Assembly: GCF_002916655.1 (NCBI RefSeq)
Contig: NZ_PPSM01000004.1
Coordinates: forward strand, 50,737-114,736
Source: Novosphingobium sp. HII-3
GTDB taxonomy: Bacteria; Pseudomonadota; Alphaproteobacteria; Sphingomonadales; Sphingomonadaceae
Length of the DNA: 64,000 bases
Reading direction: 5' to 3'
Shown in pieces: positions 43,041 through 51,424 of this stretch. Under the pieces are notes generated by a model. The model did not search any database, had not been told where the DNA came from, and worked only from the letters and a program-made list of their open reading frames with translations. The position numbers and the translations under genes are program-made. Each line of letters opens with the position of its first letter. Position 1 is the stretch's first letter.

Positions 43041-43987
43041 CAGCGTTTTCCATAGTAGCCTGTCATGGCGAGCGCCAGCCGCACAAGTGTCGGACAGTGC
43101 GCCATACCCATCAGTGCCGAGGGATGCTGTCGCCGAAGCGCGACAAGATAATCTCGCAAGTCTGCCCAAGATCGGGCGACGCGAGGAATGTGCTGCCGCA
43201 TCATGTAACGGATCATGGCGGTACATCGCTGCTGCGCAACGGTAGCGGGCAGCCCCTGTGCCACAGCTTCGGTATAGACCGGTTCCCAGATGTCGAGATT
43301 GTCGATCATGGCCTGCCGCTCGCGGCTGCCACTCGCATTGCCACTATGAATGCGCCACACGCCGACGACGCGGTCTAGGAACCGAACGTTGCCGTGGCTA
43401 GCGAGCCGATATAGGGATTCCCAATCCGAACTGATCGTTGCAGAGCGATAGAAGTCGAGCGCAACAGCCTGAGGGCGGCGGTAGAGCACTGCCAGATGCT
43501 GGAAGAAGTAGCGGGTGTCTGGCAAAGCGCTCAGCAATGCCAGCCCGGTAACCGTTCTATCACCCGGATGGTCTGTCACAAAGGATCGGTCGCTGGTGCG
43601 GGTTTCCGTTCGAGCAGCGACTATGACGACTCCAGGATCCGCAGCGGCGGCAGCAATCGCTGCGGAAATGAAGCTGGCATCTGTCAGGTAATCGTCACCA
43701 TCAAGAACCATGGCCCAGTCGCCTTGCGCCAGATCACGTAGCGAGCGCCGGTAGTTCTCGGTACGACCGACATTGCTGTCGCGGCGGACGAAGCGCAGCC
43801 GCAGATCGTCGATCGCCTGGATCGAGGCATAACGAGCGCTTGGCGAAGCATCATCGACGACCACCACCTCGAGATGCGGATAATCTTGCGACAGCGCGCT
43901 CATCGCTGCCTGGAAAGCCAGCTCTTCCTGCTCGTAGGTCGGGATGATGATGCTCACCAAGGGTGAGGTTTGTGCCTGATCCGTCAT
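43040..43987 (-). CDS. Glycosyltransferase family 2
   Basis: 315 residues from the ATG at 43987, overlapping the flippase stop. LVSIIIPTYEQEELAFQAAM and HLEVVVVDDASPSARYA are the GT-A donor-site motifs, with DWAMVLDGDDYL the DxD. The C-terminal ~70 residues are helical (MIRYMMRQHIPRVARSW) and may touch the membrane. It adds a sugar to the repeat unit. Its stop is fused with the start of asnB (TGATG). Confidence 0.92.
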   Translation of the reverse strand: MTDQAQTSPLVSIIIPTYEQEELAFQAAMSALSQDYPHLEVVVVDDASPSARYASIQAIDDLRLRFVRRDSNVGRTENYRRSLRDLAQGDWAMVLDGDDYLTDASFISAAIAAAAADPGVVIVAARTETRTSDRSFVTDHPGDRTVTGLALLSALPDTRYFFQHLAVLYRRPQAVALDFYRSATISSDWESLYRLASHGNVRFLDRVVGVWRIHSGNASGSRERQAMIDNLDIWEPVYTEAVAQGLPATVAQQRCTAMIRYMMRQHIPRVARSWADLRDYLVALRRQHPSALMGMAHCPTLVRLALAMTGYYGKR

Positions 43988-45321
43988 GCGGCGAACTCTT
44001 GGCGCATCTTGCGACGCAGCAGCCCTGCCATGATCCCGCAATTGGCAAGGTAATAAACGCTAGTTAGCGCGCAAAAGGCATAGATTCCGACCTGGCTGAA
44101 CACAATCACCTTGGCGACCAGGAATATGGTAAAGGTCCCGATGGTCATCATGGTCGGCGTGCGTGTATCACCCATGGCGTAAAAGGCATTTGCCAGCAGC
44201 GCGCCTATGCAGGCACCAATTGGGACGCCGCCGAATAATAGTAGAACAAGGCGCAGGTTCACGCCGTTGTGCATGACCGACTGCTTCGTCAGTAGCGCAG
44301 CGATCGGTGGAACCAGCGCAACTGCCGCTAAGAACAGCAGTACTGAGGCAAGCCCGAGCAGTACAAGATTGCGGAGCAATGCCGCCTGGAACTGCGCCTT
44401 GTCGCGGACATGGTGTGCTTGTGACAGGGTTGGTGAGGCGGTATTGGCAAGCGCTTGTCCCAAGACACCGGCTGCCGCAGTGAAAATCGACTGGGCGAAG
44501 ACAACCTTGGACAGCGCGCCCGCCGCGGCGAGTGACAGAAGGTAGCGATCGACCAAAATGTCGTTCTTGAAATAAATTGCACCAGCCAGCAGCGCCCTTG
44601 TGCGGCGCCACACCGGTGCCAGCGCTGCCCAGCCCTGGCGCACCGGCGTACGCGGTAGGAACAGCGCCTGTAGCAGCCCCTGCAAGACGAACCGTGCCAG
44701 TAAAAGCCATCCTAGAGCCGTAATGCCGGCAACTGGGATCAGCAGGGCAGCGGCAATGGCAAGGCCGCTCGCCGAGCCGAGCGCAATCCCCTCGTTGATG
44801 GCAAATCGGCGTTCGGCGTACAGATAGCCGGAAAGAACCGATGTCGTGATCGCGAACGGTGTGGAAAGCGCGGCCAGCCCGGCCAGGGTCACGGCATCCT
44901 GACTGGCATTTCCTACGAAGCCGGGAAAGATCACTAGGGTCCACCAAGGCGCCAGAAAGAACAGCACCGTAGCGATTGGTAGTCCTGCTGCTATGACCAG
45001 CAGGACGAGCGCCCTGACCGCGGCCGGGCGCTCGTCCGTTCCGATCCGAGCAAGCTGTGGCAGTAAGGCGCCGGTCACCGCATTCACGGCAATAGATAAA
45101 GCGACCTGTGGAATGGCCGAGGTGGCGAAATAGGCGTCCGCATCGCGCACATCGCCCGCGAATCGCAGGACAATGATCTGAAGCAGGAAACTAGTCGCCA
45201 CCGTTGCCAAGTTGAGCAGCGCCACCACGCCTTCGGTGCGTAGCTGCCGGCCATGCGCCAAGACGGCTTTAATCCGACTAGCGCGAACTGGCATGGGGAC
45301 AGGCGTATTCACCGGTGTCAC
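43984..45321 (-). CDS. MurJ/MviN-like flippase (Wzx function)
   Basis: 445 residues from a GTG at 45321; the ATG at 45294 is an equally possible start. Twelve to fourteen membrane segments, with the MurJ-type landmarks LRFAGDVRDADAYFATSAIP, FAQSIFTAAAGVLGQALANT, LSQAHHVRDKAQF and YAMGDTRTPTMMTIGTF. MOP-superfamily flippases move lipid-linked saccharides to the periplasmic face. No other Wzx is encoded, so it most likely flips the exopolysaccharide repeat unit. Confidence 0.88.
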   Translation of the reverse strand: MTPVNTPVPMPVRASRIKAVLAHGRQLRTEGVVALLNLATVATSFLLQIIVLRFAGDVRDADAYFATSAIPQVALSIAVNAVTGALLPQLARIGTDERPAAVRALVLLVIAAGLPIATVLFFLAPWWTLVIFPGFVGNASQDAVTLAGLAALSTPFAITTSVLSGYLYAERRFAINEGIALGSASGLAIAAALLIPVAGITALGWLLLARFVLQGLLQALFLPRTPVRQGWAALAPVWRRTRALLAGAIYFKNDILVDRYLLSLAAAGALSKVVFAQSIFTAAAGVLGQALANTASPTLSQAHHVRDKAQFQAALLRNLVLLGLASVLLFLAAVALVPPIAALLTKQSVMHNGVNLRLVLLLFGGVPIGACIGALLANAFYAMGDTRTPTMMTIGTFTIFLVAKVIVFSQVGIYAFCALTSVYYLANCGIMAGLLRRKMRQEFAA

Positions 45322-45355
45322 TTAGGCTGTTTCCGACAGCTGCCAGATCATGGGG

Positions 45356-46639
45356 TCAAAGTGACCAATAGCTTGTGCCCGTGGGCAGGAGATCGGCGTG
45401 GATCGCGGACTTCACATCTACGAACACGCCGTCTGCTCGCAACTGCGATGTAAAGGATGTGATCTGGTCAACATACTGCCGGTGGTTGACCGCCAGTACC
45501 AGGGCATCGAGATCCGTCAGCATGTCGTCTCCCACCAGCTCGATGCCATATTCATGTACCGTCTCTGCGGCATCGGCGAGCGGATCATGGACTAGAATGT
45601 GCATGCCGTGCGCGGCAAGCCCGTCAACGACGTCGGGTACCCGCGAATTGCGGATGTCGGGAACGTTCTCCTTGAACGTGAGGCCCAGTACCGCGACCCT
45701 GGCGCCTTCCGGCGTGATACCGGCCTGCGTCAGCAGTGTGGCAGTCTTGTCGGCGACGAAGCGCCCCATACTGTCATTAATAGAGCGACCAGCCAGGATC
45801 ACTTCGGGGCGGTAGCCTAGCGCCTCGCTCGCGTGCGTGAGGTAATAAGGATCTACCCCGATACAATGCCCACCAACCAGGCCGGGACGGAACGGCAGAA
45901 AGTTCCACTTCGTCCCGGCTGCCTCAAGGACATCGAGGGTGCGGATGCCCATGCGGTCCATGATTAGCGACAATTCGTTCATCAGCGCGATGTTCAGGTC
46001 GCGCTGGGTGTTTTCGAGCACCTTAGCGGCCTCCGCAACACGGATGGTCGGCGCTTCATGTAGGCCAGCATCGACAATGGCACCGTACACCTCACGCAGA
46101 CGTGCCAGCGTGGCCTCGTCCTCTGCGGCGATAATCTTGGTGATCGTTTCCAAGCGATGTTCGCGATCACCAGGATTAATGCGCTCAGGTGAATAGCCGA
46201 GGAAAAAATCGCGTCCCCGTATGAGGCCGGAATGTTGCTCCAGCAGCGGGCCGCAGAAATCCTCAGTCACACCAGGATAGACCGTGGACTCAAAGACTAC
46301 GGTTGCGCCCGTACGCAGCGCCGGACCGATGATCTCGCACGCGGAGCGTAAGGGGCTGAGGTCTGGCTGCTTGTCGCTGTCGATCGGTGTGGGTACCGTG
46401 ACGATAAAGAATGTACGGTCCGCGAGTGCCGTCGCATCGGAAGCATAATGTAGGGGGCTGGCCTGAAGGACATCGTCATCAATCTCGCCCGTGGCATCAT
46501 GCCCTTCACGCAACTGCGTGATCCGCCGGGCGGAAATGTCGAATCCTAATACATCATCGTAGCGGGCGGCCAAGGCGACTGCCACCGGCAGCCCTACATA
46601 TCCCAGCCCTATGATTGCAGGCCGTTCAGAGGTTTTCAT
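45356..46639 (-). CDS. tviB: UDP-N-acetyl sugar 6-dehydrogenase (TviB/WbpO-like)
   Basis: 427 residues from the ATG at 46639. [20 protein letters not shown] is the NAD site; [18 protein letters not shown] and [16 protein letters not shown] are family motifs, and [15 protein letters not shown] holds the catalytic cysteine. TviB oxidises UDP-GlcNAc, WbpO UDP-GalNAc, at C6. Next to the TviC/WbpP-like epimerase, the product is most likely UDP-N-acetylgalactosaminuronic acid. It overlaps that gene by four bases. Confidence 0.92.
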   Translation of the reverse strand: MKTSERPAIIGLGYVGLPVAVALAARYDDVLGFDISARRITQLREGHDATGEIDDDVLQASPLHYASDATALADRTFFIVTVPTPIDSDKQPDLSPLRSACEIIGPALRTGATVVFESTVYPGVTEDFCGPLLEQHSGLIRGRDFFLGYSPERINPGDREHRLETITKIIAAEDEATLARLREVYGAIVDAGLHEAPTIRVAEAAKVLENTQRDLNIALMNELSLIMDRMGIRTLDVLEAAGTKWNFLPFRPGLVGGHCIGVDPYYLTHASEALGYRPEVILAGRSINDSMGRFVADKTATLLTQAGITPEGARVAVLGLTFKENVPDIRNSRVPDVVDGLAAHGMHILVHDPLADAAETVHEYGIELVGDDMLTDLDALVLAVNHRQYVDQITSFTSQLRADGVFVDVKSAIHADLLPTGTSYWSL

Positions 46640-47679
46640 AGTTGCGCAACCGATTTTTGGTGTGAAACGTACCAAGGAAGTGCCGCATAAAGCCCGTCCC
46701 GGATCGTGTGGGATGGAGTATAGCCCAGCGCCGCAGTTGCCTTTCCGATATCAGCCAACGAATGGCGGACGTCGCCCGGCCGTTCGCTGCGGTAGCAAGG
46801 CGGCAGGGCGTAGTTGATATCGAGCTCTGCCAGTCCGGCCCGCAAAAGGTCGAACAATTCCGTTAGCGACGTCTGTTCGCCGACAGCCACGTTGTAAACG
46901 GCGTGCGTCACCTCGGCAGGCGCGAGCGCGGCACGCACGTTGGCTTGGATGGCGTTGGCTACGAAACAGAAATCGCGGCTTGTCTGGCCGTCACCGTTGA
47001 TCGCAACCGGTTGGCCGGCGATCATAGCATCGACCCACTTTGGGATTACCGCCGCGTAGGCGCCATTTGGATCCTGTCTAGGCCCAAACACGTTGAAATA
47101 GCGAAGGCCGACGCATGCCAAGCCATATGCTTGATTGAAGGCGTGGGCATAGCTTTCATTGGCAGCTTTGGTCGCGGCATAGGGCGACAATGGTCGTCCG
47201 ACGCGCTCCTCGATCTTCGGGAGATTAGGTTCGTCGCCATAGGTGGAGCTGGACGCAGCGTAGACAAACCGCCGAACGCCGGCGCGTCGGCTAGCGTCCA
47301 GCATGTTCACGAACCCGGTACAATTGACGTCGTGTGATGTGATGGGATCCGCAATGGACCGAGGAACTGAGCCAAGCGCGGCCTGATGCAGGACGATCGA
47401 TACACCTTCCACGGCCGCCAGGCATTGCGCCGGGTCGCGGATGTCGCCTTCGATTAGGTCGAAGCGCGACCAAGCTTCTGGCCCGACGGTGCGCGCCACT
47501 TCATCAAGGTTGGCCCGGTACCCGGTCGCGAAATTGTCGAGGCCGCGCACGCGCTGGCCGCGGGCGAGCAGATATTCCAGAAGATTGGAACCGATGAACC
47601 CCGCTACGCCAGTAATCAGCCATAGATCGCCATCGTGAAACGAAACGCCGTCATCATAAATGGCAAAGCCAGTATTCAT
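46636..47679 (-). CDS. tviC: UDP-N-acetylglucosamine 4-epimerase (TviC/WbpP-like)
   Basis: 347 residues from the ATG at 47679, chosen because GGAGA lies eight bases upstream; a GTG at 47694 precedes it. [51 protein letters not shown] and [14 protein letters not shown] are the extended-SDR motifs of the WbpP/TviC subgroup with its YxxxK. It interconverts the GlcNAc and GalNAc (or uronic acid) UDP-sugars. Coupled to tviB by overlap. Confidence 0.92.
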   Translation of the reverse strand: MNTGFAIYDDGVSFHDGDLWLITGVAGFIGSNLLEYLLARGQRVRGLDNFATGYRANLDEVARTVGPEAWSRFDLIEGDIRDPAQCLAAVEGVSIVLHQAALGSVPRSIADPITSHDVNCTGFVNMLDASRRAGVRRFVYAASSSTYGDEPNLPKIEERVGRPLSPYAATKAANESYAHAFNQAYGLACVGLRYFNVFGPRQDPNGAYAAVIPKWVDAMIAGQPVAINGDGQTSRDFCFVANAIQANVRAALAPAEVTHAVYNVAVGEQTSLTELFDLLRAGLAELDINYALPPCYRSERPGDVRHSLADIGKATAALGYTPSHTIRDGLYAALPWYVSHQKSVAQL

Positions 47680-47767
47680 GTCAGCCGTCTCCACAGGCCA
47701 GTTCGCGGGTGCCCCTAGAGGATTGCGGACACATCAGCTAGCCCCAATCTCGTGCAAGGAGGCGCGC

Positions 47768-49048
47768 TTAGCGCGCCCCAAAACCGGTTAGCATCGTACG
47801 GATGGTTCGCATGACGATCAAAACATCTATCCAGGGAGAGAAGTTCTTGATGTAGTAGAAGTCGTAATGCAGTTTTGACGTTACTTCATTGACTTCTGAT
47901 ACATGCCCTTGGTTCACCTGAGCCCAACCAGTGATGCCTGGGTAAACGATATGGCGATAGCGATAGAAAGGGATTTCGTTTTCGTACCAGCGGGACAGGA
48001 CCTCCGCTTCAGGACGGGGGCCGATCCAGCTCATCTCGCCTTTGATGACGTTCAAGATTTGCGGCAGTTCATCAAGCCGGCTTTGGCGAAGGAAACCTCC
48101 GATCCTGGTGATCCGCTTGTCGGAATCCTTCGTCTTGGCTGCCTCGATCGTTGTGACCGGCTCATTTTTTGGTTCCGCGACCATGGTCCTAAACTTGAAC
48201 ACGCGGAACGGACGCCCTTGGTATCCGATGCGGACTTGCCGAAACAATATCGGTCCACGCGAGTCTACAGCGATCATAATGCCGATAACCAGCAGTGCAG
48301 GAAATAGGGCGATCAACGCCAACACAGCGGCAATAAAATCGACCACCCGCTTGATCCGCATATAGGCATATAGTGGGCTGAGCGTTCCGAAACTATTTTC
48401 GGAAAGGTGCTCTATTGCGACCTTGCCAGTCAACGATTCAAGAAGATGTTTGGAGTGATAGACCGGGAGGCCTTCCAACGCAAAATTCGCCAGTCTGCGC
48501 TCCCATTCATTCGATACGTCAGAGCGCAGATCTACGCTAATGGCATTGAGATGAGCGACATTTGCATCATGCGATTGAAGTATCGTCCATTCAACACCCT
48601 TAACTTTTGATAGCGCGAGGTATTCTCCTTCCGGAACGATGCCAATGTGCATTTTTCTACGCCGGAGGAATGTCGAATTTAGACAATAGAACAGCAATAC
48701 GTTAATCAGAAAGCTGCTGGTTATTAAGATTCTGCTATATTCCAACCGCCCTAGAACATAGATGATCAGGAGCAGGCCATAAGAAGCAAAAAAAGCCGGG
48801 GCTATATAAGAGGTTTGCTCTACGCCAGGATATTTAGTGATGCCCTTCATTAATAATATTCCAAATAAAGTGGCAATAAGACATCCTGCAGTCGTAGAAT
48901 ATATGAGTTCTTCGTGATTGGCGGCCGGAGGATAAATGCAAACTAAAAACATAGATTGCATAAGCAATATGAAAATTGCCAAAAATATTTGAAAATTAGT
49001 TTGACTAATTAAGGGGATGTTTTTGGAGGACCAATAATTTGCATCCAT
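47768..49048 (-). CDS. Initiating polyprenyl-phosphate sugar-1-phosphate transferase
   Basis: 426 residues from the ATG at 49048; a longer frame to 49225 lacks a good start. Four N-terminal membrane segments (for example FQIFLAIFILLMQSMFLVCI) and a Rossmann-like middle are followed by the bacterial sugar transferase domain: VVDFIAAVLALIALFPALLV, GPILFRQVRIGYQGRPF, FKFRTMVA and RLDELPQILNVIKGEMSWIG. It loads the first sugar phosphate on undecaprenyl phosphate. It heads the minus-strand run. The first ~400 bases are notably AT-rich compared with the rest of the locus. Confidence 0.93.
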   Translation of the reverse strand: MDANYWSSKNIPLISQTNFQIFLAIFILLMQSMFLVCIYPPAANHEELIYSTTAGCLIATLFGILLMKGITKYPGVEQTSYIAPAFFASYGLLLIIYVLGRLEYSRILITSSFLINVLLFYCLNSTFLRRRKMHIGIVPEGEYLALSKVKGVEWTILQSHDANVAHLNAISVDLRSDVSNEWERRLANFALEGLPVYHSKHLLESLTGKVAIEHLSENSFGTLSPLYAYMRIKRVVDFIAAVLALIALFPALLVIGIMIAVDSRGPILFRQVRIGYQGRPFRVFKFRTMVAEPKNEPVTTIEAAKTKDSDKRITRIGGFLRQSRLDELPQILNVIKGEMSWIGPRPEAEVLSRWYENEIPFYRYRHIVYPGITGWAQVNQGHVSEVNEVTSKLHYDFYYIKNFSPWIDVLIVMRTIRTMLTGFGAR

Positions 49049-49262
49049 AAATTGATCCAATTCTTCCCTTAATTGACCAAATGGCCTAGCGTGATGCTCT
49101 CGAGCGGTTGAGACGGGAGCTATAGGTAAGAACGGGGCAATGGTAAATATGATCGCCAATCCAGAATGCCATTCGCGGCATCGCAGATCGCTGCCGGGCT
49201 TTGGAGAAGGTGGACGCCCATCCAAGAAGGCGATAACGGGGTTGCGCCTGTAGATGGGAGGA
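49049..49262. promoter_or_regulatory. Divergent promoter region of the exopolysaccharide locus
   Basis: About 210 bases between the minus-strand assembly run and the plus-strand export operon. Both should start here, so a shared regulator is plausible. No operator or core promoter could be named with confidence. Confidence 0.5.
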
Positions 49263-50627
49263 ATGTCGGTGTCTCACAGAGCGGTTGGGCTGCACCGGCC
49301 CAGTCTTTCCTTCATATTGTTAGTGTTATTTCTCGCGATTCTGTGGCTTGCAGGCGGCGCATCGCGTGCCGACGAGCCTGGACAGGCGATCGTTCGCGTG
49401 GCGTCCGCGATCGCCCTTATTCTGTCCATTCTGCTGGTCGACCGCTCGTTGCCCTTACAATTCAGAGTCGTGCCGTTATTCCTGTTGATGAGCTTGATGC
49501 TGGTGCTGCTGCAATTGATCCCGCTGCCGCCCGTTATCTGGCAGGCCCTGGCCGGTCGGGAATTGTTTGCGCTTGCTGCTGCTGGAGCGGAGCAGCCGTG
49601 GCGGCCTTTGGCAATCGTGCCGGGTGGTGCACTCAACGCGGCCGTATCACTGATCGTGCCAAGTACGGCTTTCGTGCTGCTGGCGACGCTCCGCCCTGGC
49701 GAGCGTTTATGGGTGCCCGGCGTAGTGCTGGGGCTGGTCACCGCTTCGATGCTGCTGGGCTTACTGCAATTGTCAGGTGCCGGGTTCGACAATCCGTTGA
49801 TCAACGACACGCCTGGCCAGATTAGCGGATCATTTGCGAACCGTAATCACTTTGCCCTGTTACTGGCGTTCGGCTGCCTACTCACGCCGGTCTGGGCCTT
49901 CCTTGGCGGCCGTTCGCCCCAATGGCGCGGGCCGCTGGCGCTGGGACTGGTTATCATGTTCATGCTGACCATCCTTGCCAGTGGTTCGCGAGTAGGTATG
50001 TTGTTGGGCGTGCTCGCGACGGCCACAGGAGTGTTCCTGACGCGCAAAGATATTAGGAAGGTGTTCCGGCGCTATCCACGATGGGTGTTGCCGGCTTTGA
50101 TCGTGGCTTTGATCACCGTCATCTTAGTTCTGGGGCTGGGGGCGATAATAGCAGGGCGCGCCCTCTCTATCGATCGGATGATCGAGAACGACCCAAGCCA
50201 GGACATGCGCGTCCGCGCGCTGCCGATCGTGCTGGCGATGGTGCGCGATTATTTCCCGATGGGCGCCGGATTTGGCGGGTTTGATCCGCTTTTTCGCATG
50301 CGCGAGCCGTTTGAGCTGTTGAAGCTAACCTATTTTAATCACGCCCACAACGACTGGCTGGAAGTGGTGCTTGAGGCTGGCATTGGAGGACTGCTGTTGC
50401 TGGTCGGCGCAGTGGTCTGGTGGGGGATGGCCAGTGTGCGTTGTTGGCGTGCTCCTTCAAAAAATAGGTATCGGCTTTCACACGTCGGATCAGTGATGCT
50501 GTTGCTAATTTTCCTTGCCAGTATCGTTGATTATCCGGCTCGCACGCCGATGATGATGGTGATGATTGTCATCGCCGCCATATGGCTAAGCGGGGAAACT
50601 AGCGACGCGGCACCAGTCGGTCATTAG
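49263..50627 (+). CDS. O-antigen ligase/polymerase-like membrane protein (Wzy_C)
   Basis: 454 residues if read from the ATG at 49263; GGAGG at 49257-49261 is better placed for the GTG at 49269. About eleven membrane segments. The Wzy_C landmarks are ISGSFANRNHFALLLAFGCL, the large periplasmic loop with MGAGFGGFDPLFRMREP, and YFNHAHNDWLEVVLEAGIGG. Proteins of this family either polymerise repeats or ligate polymer. Because an EpsG-like polymerase is also present, the exact role is open. Confidence 0.88.
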   Translation: MSVSHRAVGLHRPSLSFILLVLFLAILWLAGGASRADEPGQAIVRVASAIALILSILLVDRSLPLQFRVVPLFLLMSLMLVLLQLIPLPPVIWQALAGRELFALAAAGAEQPWRPLAIVPGGALNAAVSLIVPSTAFVLLATLRPGERLWVPGVVLGLVTASMLLGLLQLSGAGFDNPLINDTPGQISGSFANRNHFALLLAFGCLLTPVWAFLGGRSPQWRGPLALGLVIMFMLTILASGSRVGMLLGVLATATGVFLTRKDIRKVFRRYPRWVLPALIVALITVILVLGLGAIIAGRALSIDRMIENDPSQDMRVRALPIVLAMVRDYFPMGAGFGGFDPLFRMREPFELLKLTYFNHAHNDWLEVVLEAGIGGLLLLVGAVVWWGMASVRCWRAPSKNRYRLSHVGSVMLLLIFLASIVDYPARTPMMMVMIVIAAIWLSGETSDAAPVGH

Positions 50628-50702
50628 TGGTCAGCTTTACCCCCGTCCAATCTACACCTATAGCGGCGGCTCGCCTCCCACTGCACCCGGAATTTGAAGT
50701 AC

Positions 50703-51413
50703 ATGCGTGAGATTTGCCTTGTTTTGGCGATTGTGGCCCTCGCAACTGGATGTGCCGGTAGGGAGCCGTTGCAGTCGACGGCGCACCTAACGGTGGTGCC
50801 CGACAGCACGGGGTTGCCCGCACCCGATCGCAACGATCTGACGGCGGCGGACCGCCCGTCATTGATTGGCCCCTTGGATACGATCCAAGTCGATGTGTTC
50901 AACGTTCCGGACCTCAGCCGCGAGATGCAGGTAGATGCTAGCGGCCGCATTTCCATGCCGCTGGCCGGTACGATTGAAGCCCGCGGCAAGACTGCCGGAG
51001 AACTTGCCGATGCCGTCGAGGCCGCGCTGCGCGGTCGCTACGTCCGCAATCCGGAGGTGACGGTCAACATCAAGAGTTCGGTCAGCCAAGTTGTTACTAT
51101 CGATGGTCAAGTAATTGAGCCTGGGTTGTATCCTGTCACCAACCAGATGACCCTCATGAGGGCATTGGCCTCGGCCAAGGGTCTGTCAGAATTTGCCCGG
51201 GAGGATGACGTGGTTATTCTGCGCACTGTGAACGGGCGCAAAATGGCAGGATTATACAACATCGCAGCGATCCGCCGCGGCATGTATGACGATCCGGCGA
51301 TCTACGCCAATGATGTCGTTGTTGTCGGTGACTCGCCACAGCGGCGTCTGTTCCGTGATTTCATCTCACTGTCGCCGCTGCTCGCAGCGCCGCTCGTCGC
51401 GTTCCTGCAGTAA
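50703..51413 (+). CDS. wza: Polysaccharide export outer-membrane lipoprotein Wza
   Basis: 236 residues from the ATG at 50703. The lipoprotein signal ends in ALATGC with Cys18-19 for lipidation. The poly-export domain (SLIGPLDTIQVDVFNVPDLS, SGRISMPLAGTIEARGKTAG) and one SLBB-like repeat (VTIDGQVIEPGLYPVTNQMT, LMRALASAKGLSEFA) follow. Wza forms the outer-membrane channel of the Wzy-dependent exporter. It is shorter than enteric Wza (about 380 residues), as usual in alphaproteobacteria. It precedes wzc by 11 bases. Confidence 0.93.
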   Translation: MREICLVLAIVALATGCAGREPLQSTAHLTVVPDSTGLPAPDRNDLTAADRPSLIGPLDTIQVDVFNVPDLSREMQVDASGRISMPLAGTIEARGKTAGELADAVEAALRGRYVRNPEVTVNIKSSVSQVVTIDGQVIEPGLYPVTNQMTLMRALASAKGLSEFAREDDVVILRTVNGRKMAGLYNIAAIRRGMYDDPAIYANDVVVVGDSPQRRLFRDFISLSPLLAAPLVAFLQ

Positions 51414-51424
51414 GGCGTGCCATT

